From: an uncultured Cellvibrionales bacterium
Lineage (GTDB): Bacteria; Pseudomonadota; Gammaproteobacteria; Pseudomonadales; GM7GCV1
Length of the DNA stretch: 64,000 nt
Direction of reading: 5' to 3'
NCBI GenBank assembly: GCA_913063225.1
Contig: CAJXYP010000010.1
Span: forward strand, 30,351-94,350
Made by a program: the position numbers and the translations under genes. This document shows, one piece after another, positions 17,356 to 26,656 of the stretch (positions are counted from its first letter, which is position 1; each line of letters opens with the position of its first letter). The notes below the pieces were generated by a model, which was not told where the DNA came from, made no database searches, and saw only the letters and a program-made list of their open reading frames with translations.

Positions 17356-18351
17356 ATGAAGGAAGCTCCGCGGCTCAAACTGGCGCATCTGCCGACACCG
17401 CTGCAGCTTCTTTCTAGTGTTTCTGAACAAGCCGGTCGAAACGTCTGGGTAAAACGAGACGATTTAACCGGCTTTTCTGTGTCTGGAAACAAAATACGTA
17501 AACTCGAATACAGCTTGGCAAAGGCCCGCTCTGAAGGCGCTGATGTGATTGTTACTTGCGGCGGCATCCAGTCCAACCATTGTCGTGCAACGGCCATATT
17601 GGGCGCAAAGCTGGGCTTTAAGGTGCATTTATTGCTGCGAGGAGAAGAACCTGAGGAAATCGAGGGCAATCTTTTTCTAGACCAGCTTGCTGGAGCTGAA
17701 ATCAGCTACTTTGCCAAGCGCTATTATCATGCTCACTTGGACTTCCTCGCCGAGGAAACTTGCGAAAAGCATCGACAGGCCGGCGAAAAACCCTTCTTTA
17801 TACCTACAGGGGCGAGTGATGCAGTTGGTGTTTGGGGCTATGTGAACGCCGCAGAAGAGCTAAAAGCGGACTTCGCCCGACTGGGAATTCAGCCAGAACA
17901 TATTATTTCAGCGACGGGCTCAGGTGGTACCCAGGCTGGATTGACTGTGGGTACGTTGCTGCATGATATGCCAGTCCTGGTAACGGGCTATGCGGTTTGT
18001 GATGATGAGGCCTGGTTTGTAAATAAAGTGGATACAGATATACGAGATTGGGCGGAAAAATACGAAATAGATGTGGATTTATCTAGGCTAAAGATCTCGG
18101 TTCGAGATGCCTATATTGGTGACGGCTACGCTATCGCTGGCAAACCGATATTTGAAACTATCACCAAGGTTTTTCGAAGCGAATCTCTGCTACTTGATCC
18201 AGTCTATTCCGGCAAAGCCTTTTACGGAATGCTATGTGATATTGAGTCACAGGAGCTGCATGGCTCAGGCGATATTGTGTTTGTCCACACGGGAGGAGCC
18301 TTCGGCCTATTCGCCCAGCGCAAAGAGTGGCTACGTCACTCTATATCTTAG
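17356..18351 (+). CDS. D-cysteine desulfhydrase / ACC deaminase family PLP enzyme
   Basis: A 331-residue fold-type II PLP enzyme. The cofactor Lys46 is in SGNKIRKLEY, the QSNHCRAT segment holds the substrate carboxylate, and TGSGGTQAGL binds the PLP phosphate. The family covers D-cysteine desulfhydrase (DcyD) and 1-aminocyclopropane-1-carboxylate deaminase; in free-living gammaproteobacteria DcyD-type activity is the more common. Substrate cannot be fixed from sequence alone. The ATG abuts the yajC stop, so the two are co-transcribed. Confidence 0.88.
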   Translation: MKEAPRLKLAHLPTPLQLLSSVSEQAGRNVWVKRDDLTGFSVSGNKIRKLEYSLAKARSEGADVIVTCGGIQSNHCRATAILGAKLGFKVHLLLRGEEPEEIEGNLFLDQLAGAEISYFAKRYYHAHLDFLAEETCEKHRQAGEKPFFIPTGASDAVGVWGYVNAAEELKADFARLGIQPEHIISATGSGGTQAGLTVGTLLHDMPVLVTGYAVCDDEAWFVNKVDTDIRDWAEKYEIDVDLSRLKISVRDAYIGDGYAIAGKPIFETITKVFRSESLLLDPVYSGKAFYGMLCDIESQELHGSGDIVFVHTGGAFGLFAQRKEWLRHSIS

Positions 18352-18383
18352 CCAAATTTTATATAAAGGCTAATATTAACAAC

Positions 18384-18395
18384 AATGTATACATT
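18384..18395. promoter_or_regulatory. Palindromic operator-like site upstream of alanine symporter
   Basis: A perfect 12-base palindrome, AATGTATACATT, about 41 bases before the symporter start. TGTATACA cores are typical operators for GntR-type regulators, but no such regulator is in the window. The call is tentative. Confidence 0.35.
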
Positions 18396-18436
18396 TTGGT
18401 TAAAGTGATAAATAGACAGAAGTGGAGTGATTACGG

Positions 18437-19804
18437 ATGTTTGAAACATGGTTAGGGCAGCTCAACGGGTTAGTTTGGGGAGTGCCAATGTTGGTGCTTT
18501 TACTCGGTACCGGAATTTATCTAAGTGTTGGATTAAAAGGGCTAACGCTTAAGCGCATTAGCAGCAGCTTTAAAGAACTCTGGGCCGGACGGTTTGGCGA
18601 AGGCGAGGGAGAAATTCCACCCTTTAGAGCCTTGATGACTTCGCTTTCTGCGACTATAGGAACGGGCAATATTGCTGGTGTCGCAACCGCTATTGGAATA
18701 GGTGGCCCCGGAGCGCTCTTTTGGATGTGGATGACAGCTCTTGTAGGCATGGCAACTAAATACGCCGAGGCCGTTTTGGCTGTTGAATACCGACAGAAAA
18801 ACGATAAAGGCGAAAATGTTGGTGGCCCTATGTATTACATCCGCAATGGTTTGGGTAAAAAATGGGGTTGGATGGCCGTTGCCTTTGCCCTGCTATGCGG
18901 GTTAGGCGGTTTTGGTATAGGTAACGGCGTTCAGGCCAATTCCGTAGCAGATGCGCTTAACCTTTCTTTTGGCGTTCCAGAACTGACAACAGGTCTTATT
19001 CTTGCGGTGCTTATTGCCTTAGTAATATTTGGTGGGGTTAAGCGCATTGCCGAGGTTGCTGCAAAACTGGTACCCATTATGGCGATTGCCTATATTCTTT
19101 GCGGCCTAATTGTACTGGCGCTAAACGCTACTGAAGTGCCAGCGGCTTTGGTAACTATTGTTAAATCTGCCTTTTCGCCCGTAGCTGCTACTGGCGGCTT
19201 CGCGGGATCTGCTGTGATGTTGGCAATCCGTATGGGTGTTGCTCGTGGCGTATTCTCAAATGAAGCAGGTTTGGGTAGCGCGCCTATTGCTCACGCCGCT
19301 GCACAAACCGACAGTCCCGTGCGCCAGGGGCGAATTGCCATGTTGGGCACCTTTATTGATACCATTATTTTGTGTTCCATCACCGGCTTGGTAATTGTTG
19401 TTACCGGCGTATGGACTGGGACGGAGCAGGGCAGCGCTATGACAGCCGCGGCTTTCGCAATGGTATTGCCTGGCGGGGATAAGATGGTTGCGCTTGGATT
19501 GGCGGTTTTTGCTTTTACCACTTTGCTGGGTTGGAGTTATTACAGCGAGAAATGTTTTGGTTTCTTGTTTGGGGTTAAGGCATTGATACCTTTTCGTGTC
19601 CTATGGGTGCTTATGATTCCCATCGGTGCGACACTAAATTTGGGAATGATCTGGACTATTGCCGATACTATGAACGGACTAATGGCTTTGCCGAATTTGA
19701 TAGCCCTGCTGCTGTTAAGCCCAGTGGTATTTCGACTAACGCGCGCAGATGCCCTCAATAGTCCCGCCGTCAATAATTCTGCTGGAACTTCGGATCCTGA
19801 ATGA
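18437..19804 (+). CDS. Sodium:alanine symporter (AGCS family)
   Basis: A 455-residue inner-membrane carrier with about 10-11 hydrophobic segments. Family signatures include LSATIGTGNIAGVATAIGIGGPGALFWMW, KYAEAVLAVEYR, GGPMYYIRNGL, and FSNEAGLGSAPIAHAAA. AGCS carriers import alanine, glycine or related amino acids with sodium. Length is typical. An upstream palindrome at 18384 may be its operator. The 5'-nucleotidase gene follows by 9 bases and is probably co-transcribed. Confidence 0.93.
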   Translation: MFETWLGQLNGLVWGVPMLVLLLGTGIYLSVGLKGLTLKRISSSFKELWAGRFGEGEGEIPPFRALMTSLSATIGTGNIAGVATAIGIGGPGALFWMWMTALVGMATKYAEAVLAVEYRQKNDKGENVGGPMYYIRNGLGKKWGWMAVAFALLCGLGGFGIGNGVQANSVADALNLSFGVPELTTGLILAVLIALVIFGGVKRIAEVAAKLVPIMAIAYILCGLIVLALNATEVPAALVTIVKSAFSPVAATGGFAGSAVMLAIRMGVARGVFSNEAGLGSAPIAHAAAQTDSPVRQGRIAMLGTFIDTIILCSITGLVIVVTGVWTGTEQGSAMTAAAFAMVLPGGDKMVALGLAVFAFTTLLGWSYYSEKCFGFLFGVKALIPFRVLWVLMIPIGATLNLGMIWTIADTMNGLMALPNLIALLLLSPVVFRLTRADALNSPAVNNSAGTSDPE

Positions 19805-19813
19805 GAAAACTCC

Positions 19814-20704
19814 GTGAATGACAATAAGCTGACAATAGCCATCTCGTCTCGAGCGTTATTTGACCTTGATGAAAGCCATAAGGTTTACGAATCCTTAGGT
19901 GTTGATGCCTACTCTAAGTATCAGATAGAACACGAAGACGAACCACTTGAGCCCGGGGAGGCTTTTGGATTGGTTCGAAAGATGCTGAATATAAACAAAA
20001 CCCTTGATGAACCAGCAGTAGAAGTGATTTTACTGTCGCGTAATAACGCGGATTCAGGTCTTCGTATATTCAATACTATTGAGCATCATGACTTGGCGAT
20101 CACCCGTGCAGCTTTTTGCGGTGGTCAGGATCCATGGCGCTATGTAAGGGCCTTTGGGTGCGATTTATTTTTATCTCTGCATACTGAAGATGTGCGGGGA
20201 GCATTGGAGCAGGGTGTTGCTTCAGCAAGCCTGATGGCAAGTTCAGCCGATCAGGACGATGCAAGTAAGGAAATACGATTCGCTTTTGATGGTGATGCTG
20301 TTTTGTTTTCGGATGAGTCTGAGCGTGTGTACAAAGAGCAGGGCTTGGAGGCCTTTACGCAAAATGAAAAGGATTCCGCGCGCATGCCGCTTTCTGGCGG
20401 CCCTTTTCGAAACTTCTTAAGCGCGCTTCAGCATTTACAATCGCGTTTCCCAGCGGGGGCCTGCCCGATTAGAACCGCCCTGGTCACGGCCCGATCAGCG
20501 CCAACCCATGAGCGGGTGGTGCGTACGCTTCGAGAGTGGAATATTTTCTTGGACGAATCTCTGTTCTTAGGCGGATTGCCTAAAGGTGAATTTCTGCGCT
20601 CCTATGGTGCGGATGTGTTCTTTGATGATCAGCAAGCGCATTGTGATTCTGCTAGTGAGCATGTGGTTGCGGGACATGTTCCAAGTGGTGTGGCTAATAA
20701 TTAG
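19814..20704 (+). CDS. 5'-nucleotidase of the cytosolic NT5C1 type
   Basis: A 296-residue protein resembling the bacterial relatives of cytosolic 5'-nucleotidase 1. Marks are AISSRALFDLDESHKVYESLGVDAY, the VILLSRNNADSGLRIFNTI segment, and IRFAFDGDAVLFSDESERVYK with the HAD-type FDGDAV motif. ALVTARSAPTHERVVRTLREW and FLGGLPKGEFLRSYGADVFFDDQ follow. It would hydrolyse nucleoside 5'-monophosphates in the cytoplasm. GTG start, 9 bases after the symporter; no clear ribosome binding site. Confidence 0.9.
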   Translation: MNDNKLTIAISSRALFDLDESHKVYESLGVDAYSKYQIEHEDEPLEPGEAFGLVRKMLNINKTLDEPAVEVILLSRNNADSGLRIFNTIEHHDLAITRAAFCGGQDPWRYVRAFGCDLFLSLHTEDVRGALEQGVASASLMASSADQDDASKEIRFAFDGDAVLFSDESERVYKEQGLEAFTQNEKDSARMPLSGGPFRNFLSALQHLQSRFPAGACPIRTALVTARSAPTHERVVRTLREWNIFLDESLFLGGLPKGEFLRSYGADVFFDDQQAHCDSASEHVVAGHVPSGVANN

Positions 20705-21230
20705 CCGCTGCTCCGGTTACACCGCCCGCTGCGCGGGTACCCTGCGATGCTCGTTTAGATCCTAAGCGTGAGCCGAGCTCAGCAAGACAACGCCCATAGG
20801 GCGGCCCGAAAGGCGAGGGTTTGCGAGAGTAAACTCGAAAGCCTTAGGGTTTTTCTCGGACAGTCCTGGCTTTATACGGATAGAAACTGCGCTTCTCGGC
20901 GACTCCAAGTCGCGACCTAGTCGTTGCGCTCAAAAATTAAAAACCAAAGACAAAAATAAAAGAACTTTGACCCTCCTGTCGAGATGAGTGCCTGGCCCCG
21001 TTGAGTTTTCTGGGAGTAGAGATATTTGTTGGGGTTGAACGCACAAGGATATGCGTTCAAGTGCGCTCCGAGCAGGATGCGACGCCCGCCATGGAAGGCG
21101 GAAGTGCAGAAAATGCAGGAGCAATTTTGGATAGGCTTTAGACTGGCCGAAGGCTTAACGGCAGGGATCGCGACAATCAACCAAAAGAACGCCTCCATGG
21201 CAACGGAAATGTATAAATGATTATGCAAAT
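20705..21230. repeat. Gene-free, hairpin-rich intergenic element
   Basis: A 526-base stretch with no credible gene, although short frames exist. It contains several compact inverted repeats: TTGAACGCA with its exact complement across an eight-base gap (about 21035-21060), GCC-ATGG-type dyads near 21088 and 21195, and TGCAGAAAATGCA near 21106. GCAGGATGCGAC and ATGCAGGAGCAA motifs recur in dispersed repeats of marine gammaproteobacteria as far as I recall; that is memory, not a search. The left part (20705-20935) has GC-rich dyads such as CGCCCGCTGCGCGGG. Confidence 0.5.
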
Positions 21231-21272
21231 TAACTAAAAAGCCTCAGCTTTTACGCTGAGGCTTTTTAGTTA
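21231..21272. terminator. Long perfect inverted repeat terminator
   Basis: Perfect 18-base arms (21231-21248 and 21255-21272) with GCCTCAGC next to a six-base loop, flanked by A5 and T5 runs. It can end transcripts from both directions, between the intergenic element and the minus-strand cupin gene. Confidence 0.9.
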
Positions 21273-21302
21273 ATTCTTGGATAAAAGAAGTAGGGCAAAA
21301 AA

Positions 21303-21710
21303 TTATCGCCCCGGGCCAAACACCTCAATGGTCACGAGATCTTCTAACGCTTCATAGCGATGCTCAACATACGCCGGAATAGTAATCATTTCTCCCGGTC
21401 CGAATGGAAACGCCTCGTCGCGCATATAGGCTATCGCGCTACCTTCCAACATCAAGACTATTTCTTCGTCGGCATGGTTGTGCGAAGGCGTCGACGTGCC
21501 TTTGGTAAGTTCTATACGGCTAATGCGAACCGTGGCCATGGCTACATTTCTTCCAGTTATGCCTTCTCTAAAATTACGGCCTTCTATGCCAAATAAATCA
21601 TGCACTTCTATTGACGGCTCGATAAGTTCTTGTGGTCCAGGCTGAGCAACGCTGAGTTGTGAAAAGCCAAAGACTGACAAGGCGATAAATGTAGCAAGAA
21701 TTTTATTCAT
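21303..21710 (-). CDS. Exported cupin-domain protein
   Basis: From the ATG at 21710 it encodes 135 residues: a signal peptide (about 1-21, ending LSVAQ) and one cupin fold. Cupin motif 1 is visible as SHNHADEEIVLMLEGSA, with metal ligands His-His-Glu. Motif 2 reads FGPGEMITIPAYVEHRYEAL with the fourth His. A 158-residue frame starts further upstream, but the signal peptide favours the inner ATG. Substrate is unknown. It is divergent from cysB across about 190 bases. Confidence 0.8.
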   Translation of the reverse strand: MNKILATFIALSVFGFSQLSVAQPGPQELIEPSIEVHDLFGIEGRNFREGITGRNVAMATVRISRIELTKGTSTPSHNHADEEIVLMLEGSAIAYMRDEAFPFGPGEMITIPAYVEHRYEALEDLVTIEVFGPGR

Positions 21711-21901
21711 GATAATGGTGTAGCCCCCAGTTAGATTCGAGTCGATCATAACTACAGAGGACTTCGGAATACGAGGCATGTTTCGTTAAGAAAAATGAAA
21801 CTTAGATGTTTGATTAAATTCTCTTCTGATCCGCAGTCACTTCTTGACCTCTCACTAAATTGAGATCAGTCTTGTTCTTATTACTTTTTTGAACGAGCTG
21901 A

Positions 21902-22876
<975 letters not shown>

Positions 22877-22921
22877 GCGAATTATCAGTGCTATAGAGTT
22901 CCAATTAGCGGAGTAATGAAA

Positions 22922-23323
22922 ATGAAAGGCGATTGTTTGTGCGGTGCTGTTAACTATGAGGTTGACGGCGAAATCGGCGACGCGGTTCGTTGCTATTGCC
23001 GAAGTTGCCAGCAGGTGACCGGTTCGGCGTTCGCAAGTGTTGCCCTTACTACGGCGGATAAATTCCGCATTACATCGGGGCAGGAATCTATTGCTTCTTT
23101 CGAATCAAGCCCCGGTAAACATAGGCACTTCTGTAGCGGTTGTGGTTCAGCCGTTTATACAAAAACTGAAGCTGATCCAGATGTTATCCGAATTCGTTTG
23201 GGAGGAATTGAAGATCCTGTGGGCGTAAACTTTAAACATCACATATTTGTGACCGAGAAAGTTGATTGGTATGAGATTACTGATGACCTGCCACAATTTG
23301 ATGCATGGCCTACAATGCTGTAA
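22922..23323 (+). CDS. GFA family (CENP-V/GFA fold) zinc protein
   Basis: A 133-residue protein of the glutathione-dependent formaldehyde-activating family. The zinc ligands are GDCLCGAV, RCYCRSCQQVTGSAFAS, and FCSGCGSAVYT. The family name comes from Gfa of Paracoccus, whose enzymatic role is uncertain, so this is best called a GFA-fold zinc protein. Two ATGs are in frame, at 22916 and 22922. The second has better spacing to the GCGGAG site and gives MKGDCLCG. Confidence 0.88.
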   Translation: MKGDCLCGAVNYEVDGEIGDAVRCYCRSCQQVTGSAFASVALTTADKFRITSGQESIASFESSPGKHRHFCSGCGSAVYTKTEADPDVIRIRLGGIEDPVGVNFKHHIFVTEKVDWYEITDDLPQFDAWPTML

Positions 23324-23414
23324 AACCTATATTAAGTACCCGGACAGCGAAGTCCGGTAAAGATATCAATTTTTGATAAAGGAACAGTCCAGAGAGGACT
23401 GGACATGAAGTATT

Positions 23415-23972
23415 ATGGAAGCACGTATTGTAAAGCTGGCGGATGGTCGCACGCTCGAAGTTAGGCAGGCCAAGCAAGAAGACGCTGATCAATTATTGGC
23501 ATTTTTACCCTCAGCCTTTGAAGAAACTGATTGTTTGTTAATGACTCGCAAGGAGTTTGACAATACATTGGATCAGGGGACAGATTTTTTGGGGAAGATA
23601 GCCGCATCACAAACCCAGTTGGCCCTGGTCGGTATTCTGGACCATGTATTAGTCGCAGTACTTACCTTCACCGTTCGTGATTTGGAGCGGGTTCGCCATG
23701 CGGGCGAAGTGGGTCTTATTGTAAGCAAAGACAGCTGGGGCTGCGGTATAGGTAAGACTATGATGAGTTGCCTGCACCAGTCGGCTGAGGGCAATTCGGA
23801 AACCACGAAAATTGACTTGCGGGTCAGACTTAGTAATCGCAGAGCGATAAAGCTATACGAAAACTTGGGCTATCAGGTCGAAGGTTGGATTCGCAAGGCC
23901 GTTAAAATTGGCGACCAATACGACGATCACTATTGGATGGGCAAAGAGATGCCCTTTGATGATCGTTATTGA
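23415..23972 (+). CDS. GNAT family N-acetyltransferase
   Basis: A 185-residue GNAT protein. The acetyl-CoA binding motif A is VGLIVSKDSWGCGIGKTMMSCLHQ, with the QxxGxG/A-like turn as WGCGIG. LRVRLSNRRAIKLYENLGYQVEGWIRKAVKIG is the C-terminal motif B and beta-bulge typical of RimI/RimJ-like enzymes. The substrate is unknown. The leader just upstream contains two small hairpins (CCGGAC-GTCCGG and a GTCC-containing dyad ending six bases before the ATG) that might affect translation. Confidence 0.88.
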   Translation: MEARIVKLADGRTLEVRQAKQEDADQLLAFLPSAFEETDCLLMTRKEFDNTLDQGTDFLGKIAASQTQLALVGILDHVLVAVLTFTVRDLERVRHAGEVGLIVSKDSWGCGIGKTMMSCLHQSAEGNSETTKIDLRVRLSNRRAIKLYENLGYQVEGWIRKAVKIGDQYDDHYWMGKEMPFDDRY

Positions 23973-24012
23973 TTGAAACTTTGCGGGCTGAATAATTTAG
24001 TAGTAGATCCAC

Positions 24013-24480
24013 CTACTTTTCGGCAGGTTTAAATTGGTTCGGGTCTAAGCACATAAGCTTGATACTTATATTGCCAGCGGTAGTTTGTCGCACGGAACTA
24101 ACCAAAATGTTAATTTGATCTTGCGATACGACTACACCGGGATGGTGGAATACCATCTCCTGCCGTTCCTGATTCATAAACAAATTTAAGTGGTCATCCT
24201 TTTCAAGAGCCTCTGCCGCGCTGTGCAGGTGGGATGCCAGCAGGCTCCTGAAGGCAGAAAAGTCCATTTTTCCAATGTGCTCAGAATTGTCCAGTTCAAG
24301 TGTGCAATCAAGGTCCCCGGATTTGGTTTCAAAATTCAATATTTTAGGGGCCTGTCCGGCCGCTATCTCTTTGTATAGCGATTCGGCATCTTCTTCACTT
24401 ACGCCGAAGATCAACTGATTCAACCCCTTGATGATTGCCATCATCAGTTCAGTGGGCTGAATTTCGAATTCTTGCGTCAT
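24013..24480 (-). CDS. Conserved-looking hypothetical protein
   Basis: A 155-residue soluble acidic protein that I do not recognise. It has no signal peptide, membrane segment or known catalytic motif. The sequence looks like a two-part alpha/beta fold with strands FETKSGDLDCTLELD and ISIKLMCLDPNQF. Codon use and frame length support a real gene, and it has no overlapping competitor. It is divergent from thrH across 130 bases. Confidence 0.65.
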   Translation of the reverse strand: MTQEFEIQPTELMMAIIKGLNQLIFGVSEEDAESLYKEIAAGQAPKILNFETKSGDLDCTLELDNSEHIGKMDFSAFRSLLASHLHSAAEALEKDDHLNLFMNQERQEMVFHHPGVVVSQDQINILVSSVRQTTAGNISIKLMCLDPNQFKPAEK

Positions 24481-24610
24481 ATTGGCCGAGCCTTGATGTT
24501 AGAAAAATGTAAAATACAAAGGTTGCAGCTAGCCTACGCTAGGCACTTGAGTTTTTGCAATATGCCTCTATGCTTGCCGTCCCATTTTTTTGATATTTCA
24601 GGAGATTCTA

Positions 24611-25246
24611 GTGGAAATCGCATGCCTCGACCTTGAAGGTGTTTTGTTGCCGGAAATTTGGATTAAGTTCGCTGAGGCGACTGGTATTTCTGAATTGAAA
24701 GTAACTACCCGTGATATCCCTGATTACGACGAGCTAATGCAGCTTCGGTTGTCCATTCTCGATCAGCATGGCTTAGGTGTAAATGAAATTCAGGAGGTAA
24801 TAGCTACCTTGTCTCCTCTTGAAGGTGCTGCGGAATTTTTAGATTGGTTACGTGAACGATTTCAGGTGGTCATTCTGTCTGACACTTTCTATCAGTTCGC
24901 TGGCCCACTGATGGCTCAACTTGGTAATCCCACTTTGCTTTGTCACAACCTGGAAGTAGATGCCACTGGTCGAGTGGTTAATTACCACCTGCGGCAAAAG
25001 GACCCTAAGCGTCAGTCGGTAATTGCGTTGAAGAGCTTGTACTACAGAATAATCGCAGCGGGAGATTCTTACAATGACACAAGTATGTTGGAAGAAGCCC
25101 ACGCCGGAATATTGTTTTGCCCACCACAAAATGTAATTGATGAATTTCCTCAATACCCTGTGGCTAAAAATTATGAAGAATTTAAGGCCGAATTTGTTCG
25201 CGCCAGCAATAGAGATTTATCTATATATCTTGGAGGTCTAGTTTGA
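24611..25246 (+). CDS. thrH: ThrH: phosphoserine phosphatase / homoserine phosphotransferase
   Basis: HAD-family enzyme that dephosphorylates phosphoserine and can pass the phosphate to homoserine, linking serine and threonine synthesis. From the GTG at 24611, preceded by AGGAG, the protein begins VEIACLDLEGVLLPEIW, matching the ThrH start; the catalytic Asp is in DLEG. SDTFYQF carries the motif II Ser, KDPKRQSV the motif III Lys, and AAGDSYNDTSML motif IV. It is about 211 residues. The stop is 4 bases from the convergent pabB stop. Confidence 0.93.
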   Translation: MEIACLDLEGVLLPEIWIKFAEATGISELKVTTRDIPDYDELMQLRLSILDQHGLGVNEIQEVIATLSPLEGAAEFLDWLRERFQVVILSDTFYQFAGPLMAQLGNPTLLCHNLEVDATGRVVNYHLRQKDPKRQSVIALKSLYYRIIAAGDSYNDTSMLEEAHAGILFCPPQNVIDEFPQYPVAKNYEEFKAEFVRASNRDLSIYLGGLV

Positions 25247-25250
25247 AAGT

Positions 25251-26636
25251 CTAGCTGGATAGGCCACGTTCCATATGTCGGAGCAACGGCCTTATTTTAT
25301 CTAGAGTCTCCTGATATTCCGAATCTCTATCGGAATCTATAACAATTCCACCACCGCCCCAAGCATTGAGCCGCTCTCCATCGGCCTCGAGGGTGCGAAT
25401 TGCGATATTGGTATCCATAGAGCCGCAAGCACTTAAGTAGCCGACGCAGCCGCAATATACACCTCGATCTTGTGATTCCAGCTCTGAAATTATTTCCATA
25501 GCGCGACGCTTTGGCGCGCCGGTAATTGAGCCTCCAGGCAGGCAGTGCTCCAATACTGAGACTGCATCCTGATCTGAGGATAGCTCGCCAGTTATTCTAC
25601 TCACCAAATGATGAACTGTAGGGAAGCTGTGTAATTCATATAGTCCGGGCACTCGAATGCTCCCGGGTTCACAGCATCTACTTAGATCGTTGCGCATCAA
25701 ATCCACGATCATAAGATTTTCAGCTCTATTTTTTTCGCTGTCAGACAGTTGTCGGGCTAGCTGAGCATCTTCTGCCGGGTTTTCTGATCTAGGAGCGGTG
25801 CCTTTGATAGGCCAGCTTTCTACATGACGCCCCCGAATCTGAATAAATCGTTCTGGCGATAGAGATAAGATCTGTCGGTCAAAGCCCAGATAGGCTCCAT
25901 GAGGAGTAGGGGTCAATGCGCGCAGTTGGATATAGGCATCTGCGCAGTCTCCCTGATAGGCCGCTGAAAAGTGTTGTGCCAAATTGACCTGATAACAGTC
26001 ACCTGCGCGCAGATAATCGAGAATTCTATCGATATTTGTGCCGTAGTCGGCTTGTGACTGGCTCGCTTGAAATGGTTCTAGTAATCTGAAGTTGGATTTC
26101 TGATTGGTTGCTTCGTTGATAGTTTGAGAAAAAGTAAGGTGACAAAAACGATCTACTATTTTGGCGGCTTTTTCCTCATTGCAGTCCGGGTGAAATACTA
26201 GCTGCGCCGTCTTTTTTAAGTGGTCAAGAATTAGTGCCCAGCTATATAGCCCCATACATACCTGCGGGATATAAGTCTTTGTTCTTGCAGGTATTTGGTG
26301 TTGTAAGTGATTGGTCTCGTAGCCGAGATATCCGATTAGGCCCCCACAGAAAGGAATATCTTCTGAGGGCTCAACGGGTCGTAGAATTGATAAGGCGTCG
26401 CGTAGGCTTTGCAGGTTGGATGAGTTTTTCTGGCTTGAATATTGTGTGGTGCTGAGATTGAGAATGTGTTCAGGAGAAGCCGACAAGATATCAAAGCGAC
26501 CGGTACTCGCTGGTGAGACACTTGAATCCAGTCCGGAATCCAGCCATATCGGATAATCAAGATTTCTTATGCTGCTGAAGTAGTCAGCTGCGGGGCGATA
26601 TTCGAGTGGCTCGGTCCGAACTTTGGCGAGATTCAA
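25251..26636 (-). CDS. pabB: Aminodeoxychorismate synthase component I
   Basis: Converts chorismate with ammonia to 4-amino-4-deoxychorismate for folate synthesis. The 461-residue protein shows the chorismate-binding signatures ESWPIKGTAPR, with the PabB-type nucleophilic Lys, then EKNRAENLMIVDLMRNDLSRCCEPGSI, and LEHCLPGGSITGAPKRRAMEIISELE. The Lys in PIKGT separates it from anthranilate synthase TrpE, which has Ala there. It is convergent with thrH, and downstream of an exported methyltransferase-like gene on the same strand by 20 bases. Confidence 0.94.
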   Translation of the reverse strand: MNLAKVRTEPLEYRPAADYFSSIRNLDYPIWLDSGLDSSVSPASTGRFDILSASPEHILNLSTTQYSSQKNSSNLQSLRDALSILRPVEPSEDIPFCGGLIGYLGYETNHLQHQIPARTKTYIPQVCMGLYSWALILDHLKKTAQLVFHPDCNEEKAAKIVDRFCHLTFSQTINEATNQKSNFRLLEPFQASQSQADYGTNIDRILDYLRAGDCYQVNLAQHFSAAYQGDCADAYIQLRALTPTPHGAYLGFDRQILSLSPERFIQIRGRHVESWPIKGTAPRSENPAEDAQLARQLSDSEKNRAENLMIVDLMRNDLSRCCEPGSIRVPGLYELHSFPTVHHLVSRITGELSSDQDAVSVLEHCLPGGSITGAPKRRAMEIISELESQDRGVYCGCVGYLSACGSMDTNIAIRTLEADGERLNAWGGGGIVIDSDRDSEYQETLDKIRPLLRHMERGLSS

Positions 26637-26656
26637 TTCAGAGGTTCCTTAATGAT

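Noticed and set aside
17356..18351. Assignment as a true ACC deaminase
   Set aside because: The fold and PLP motifs fit both ACC deaminase and D-cysteine desulfhydrase. Nothing in context supports ACC metabolism, so the wider name was kept.
18352..18436. Glycine riboswitch upstream of the AGCS symporter
   Set aside because: The gap is only 85 bases, too short for the aptamer, and no conserved core was seen.
21026..21220. A 64-codon plus-strand frame in the 20705-21230 gap
   Set aside because: It runs across hairpins and repeat-like motifs and ends at an inverted repeat. The coding look probably reflects the repeat, not a gene.
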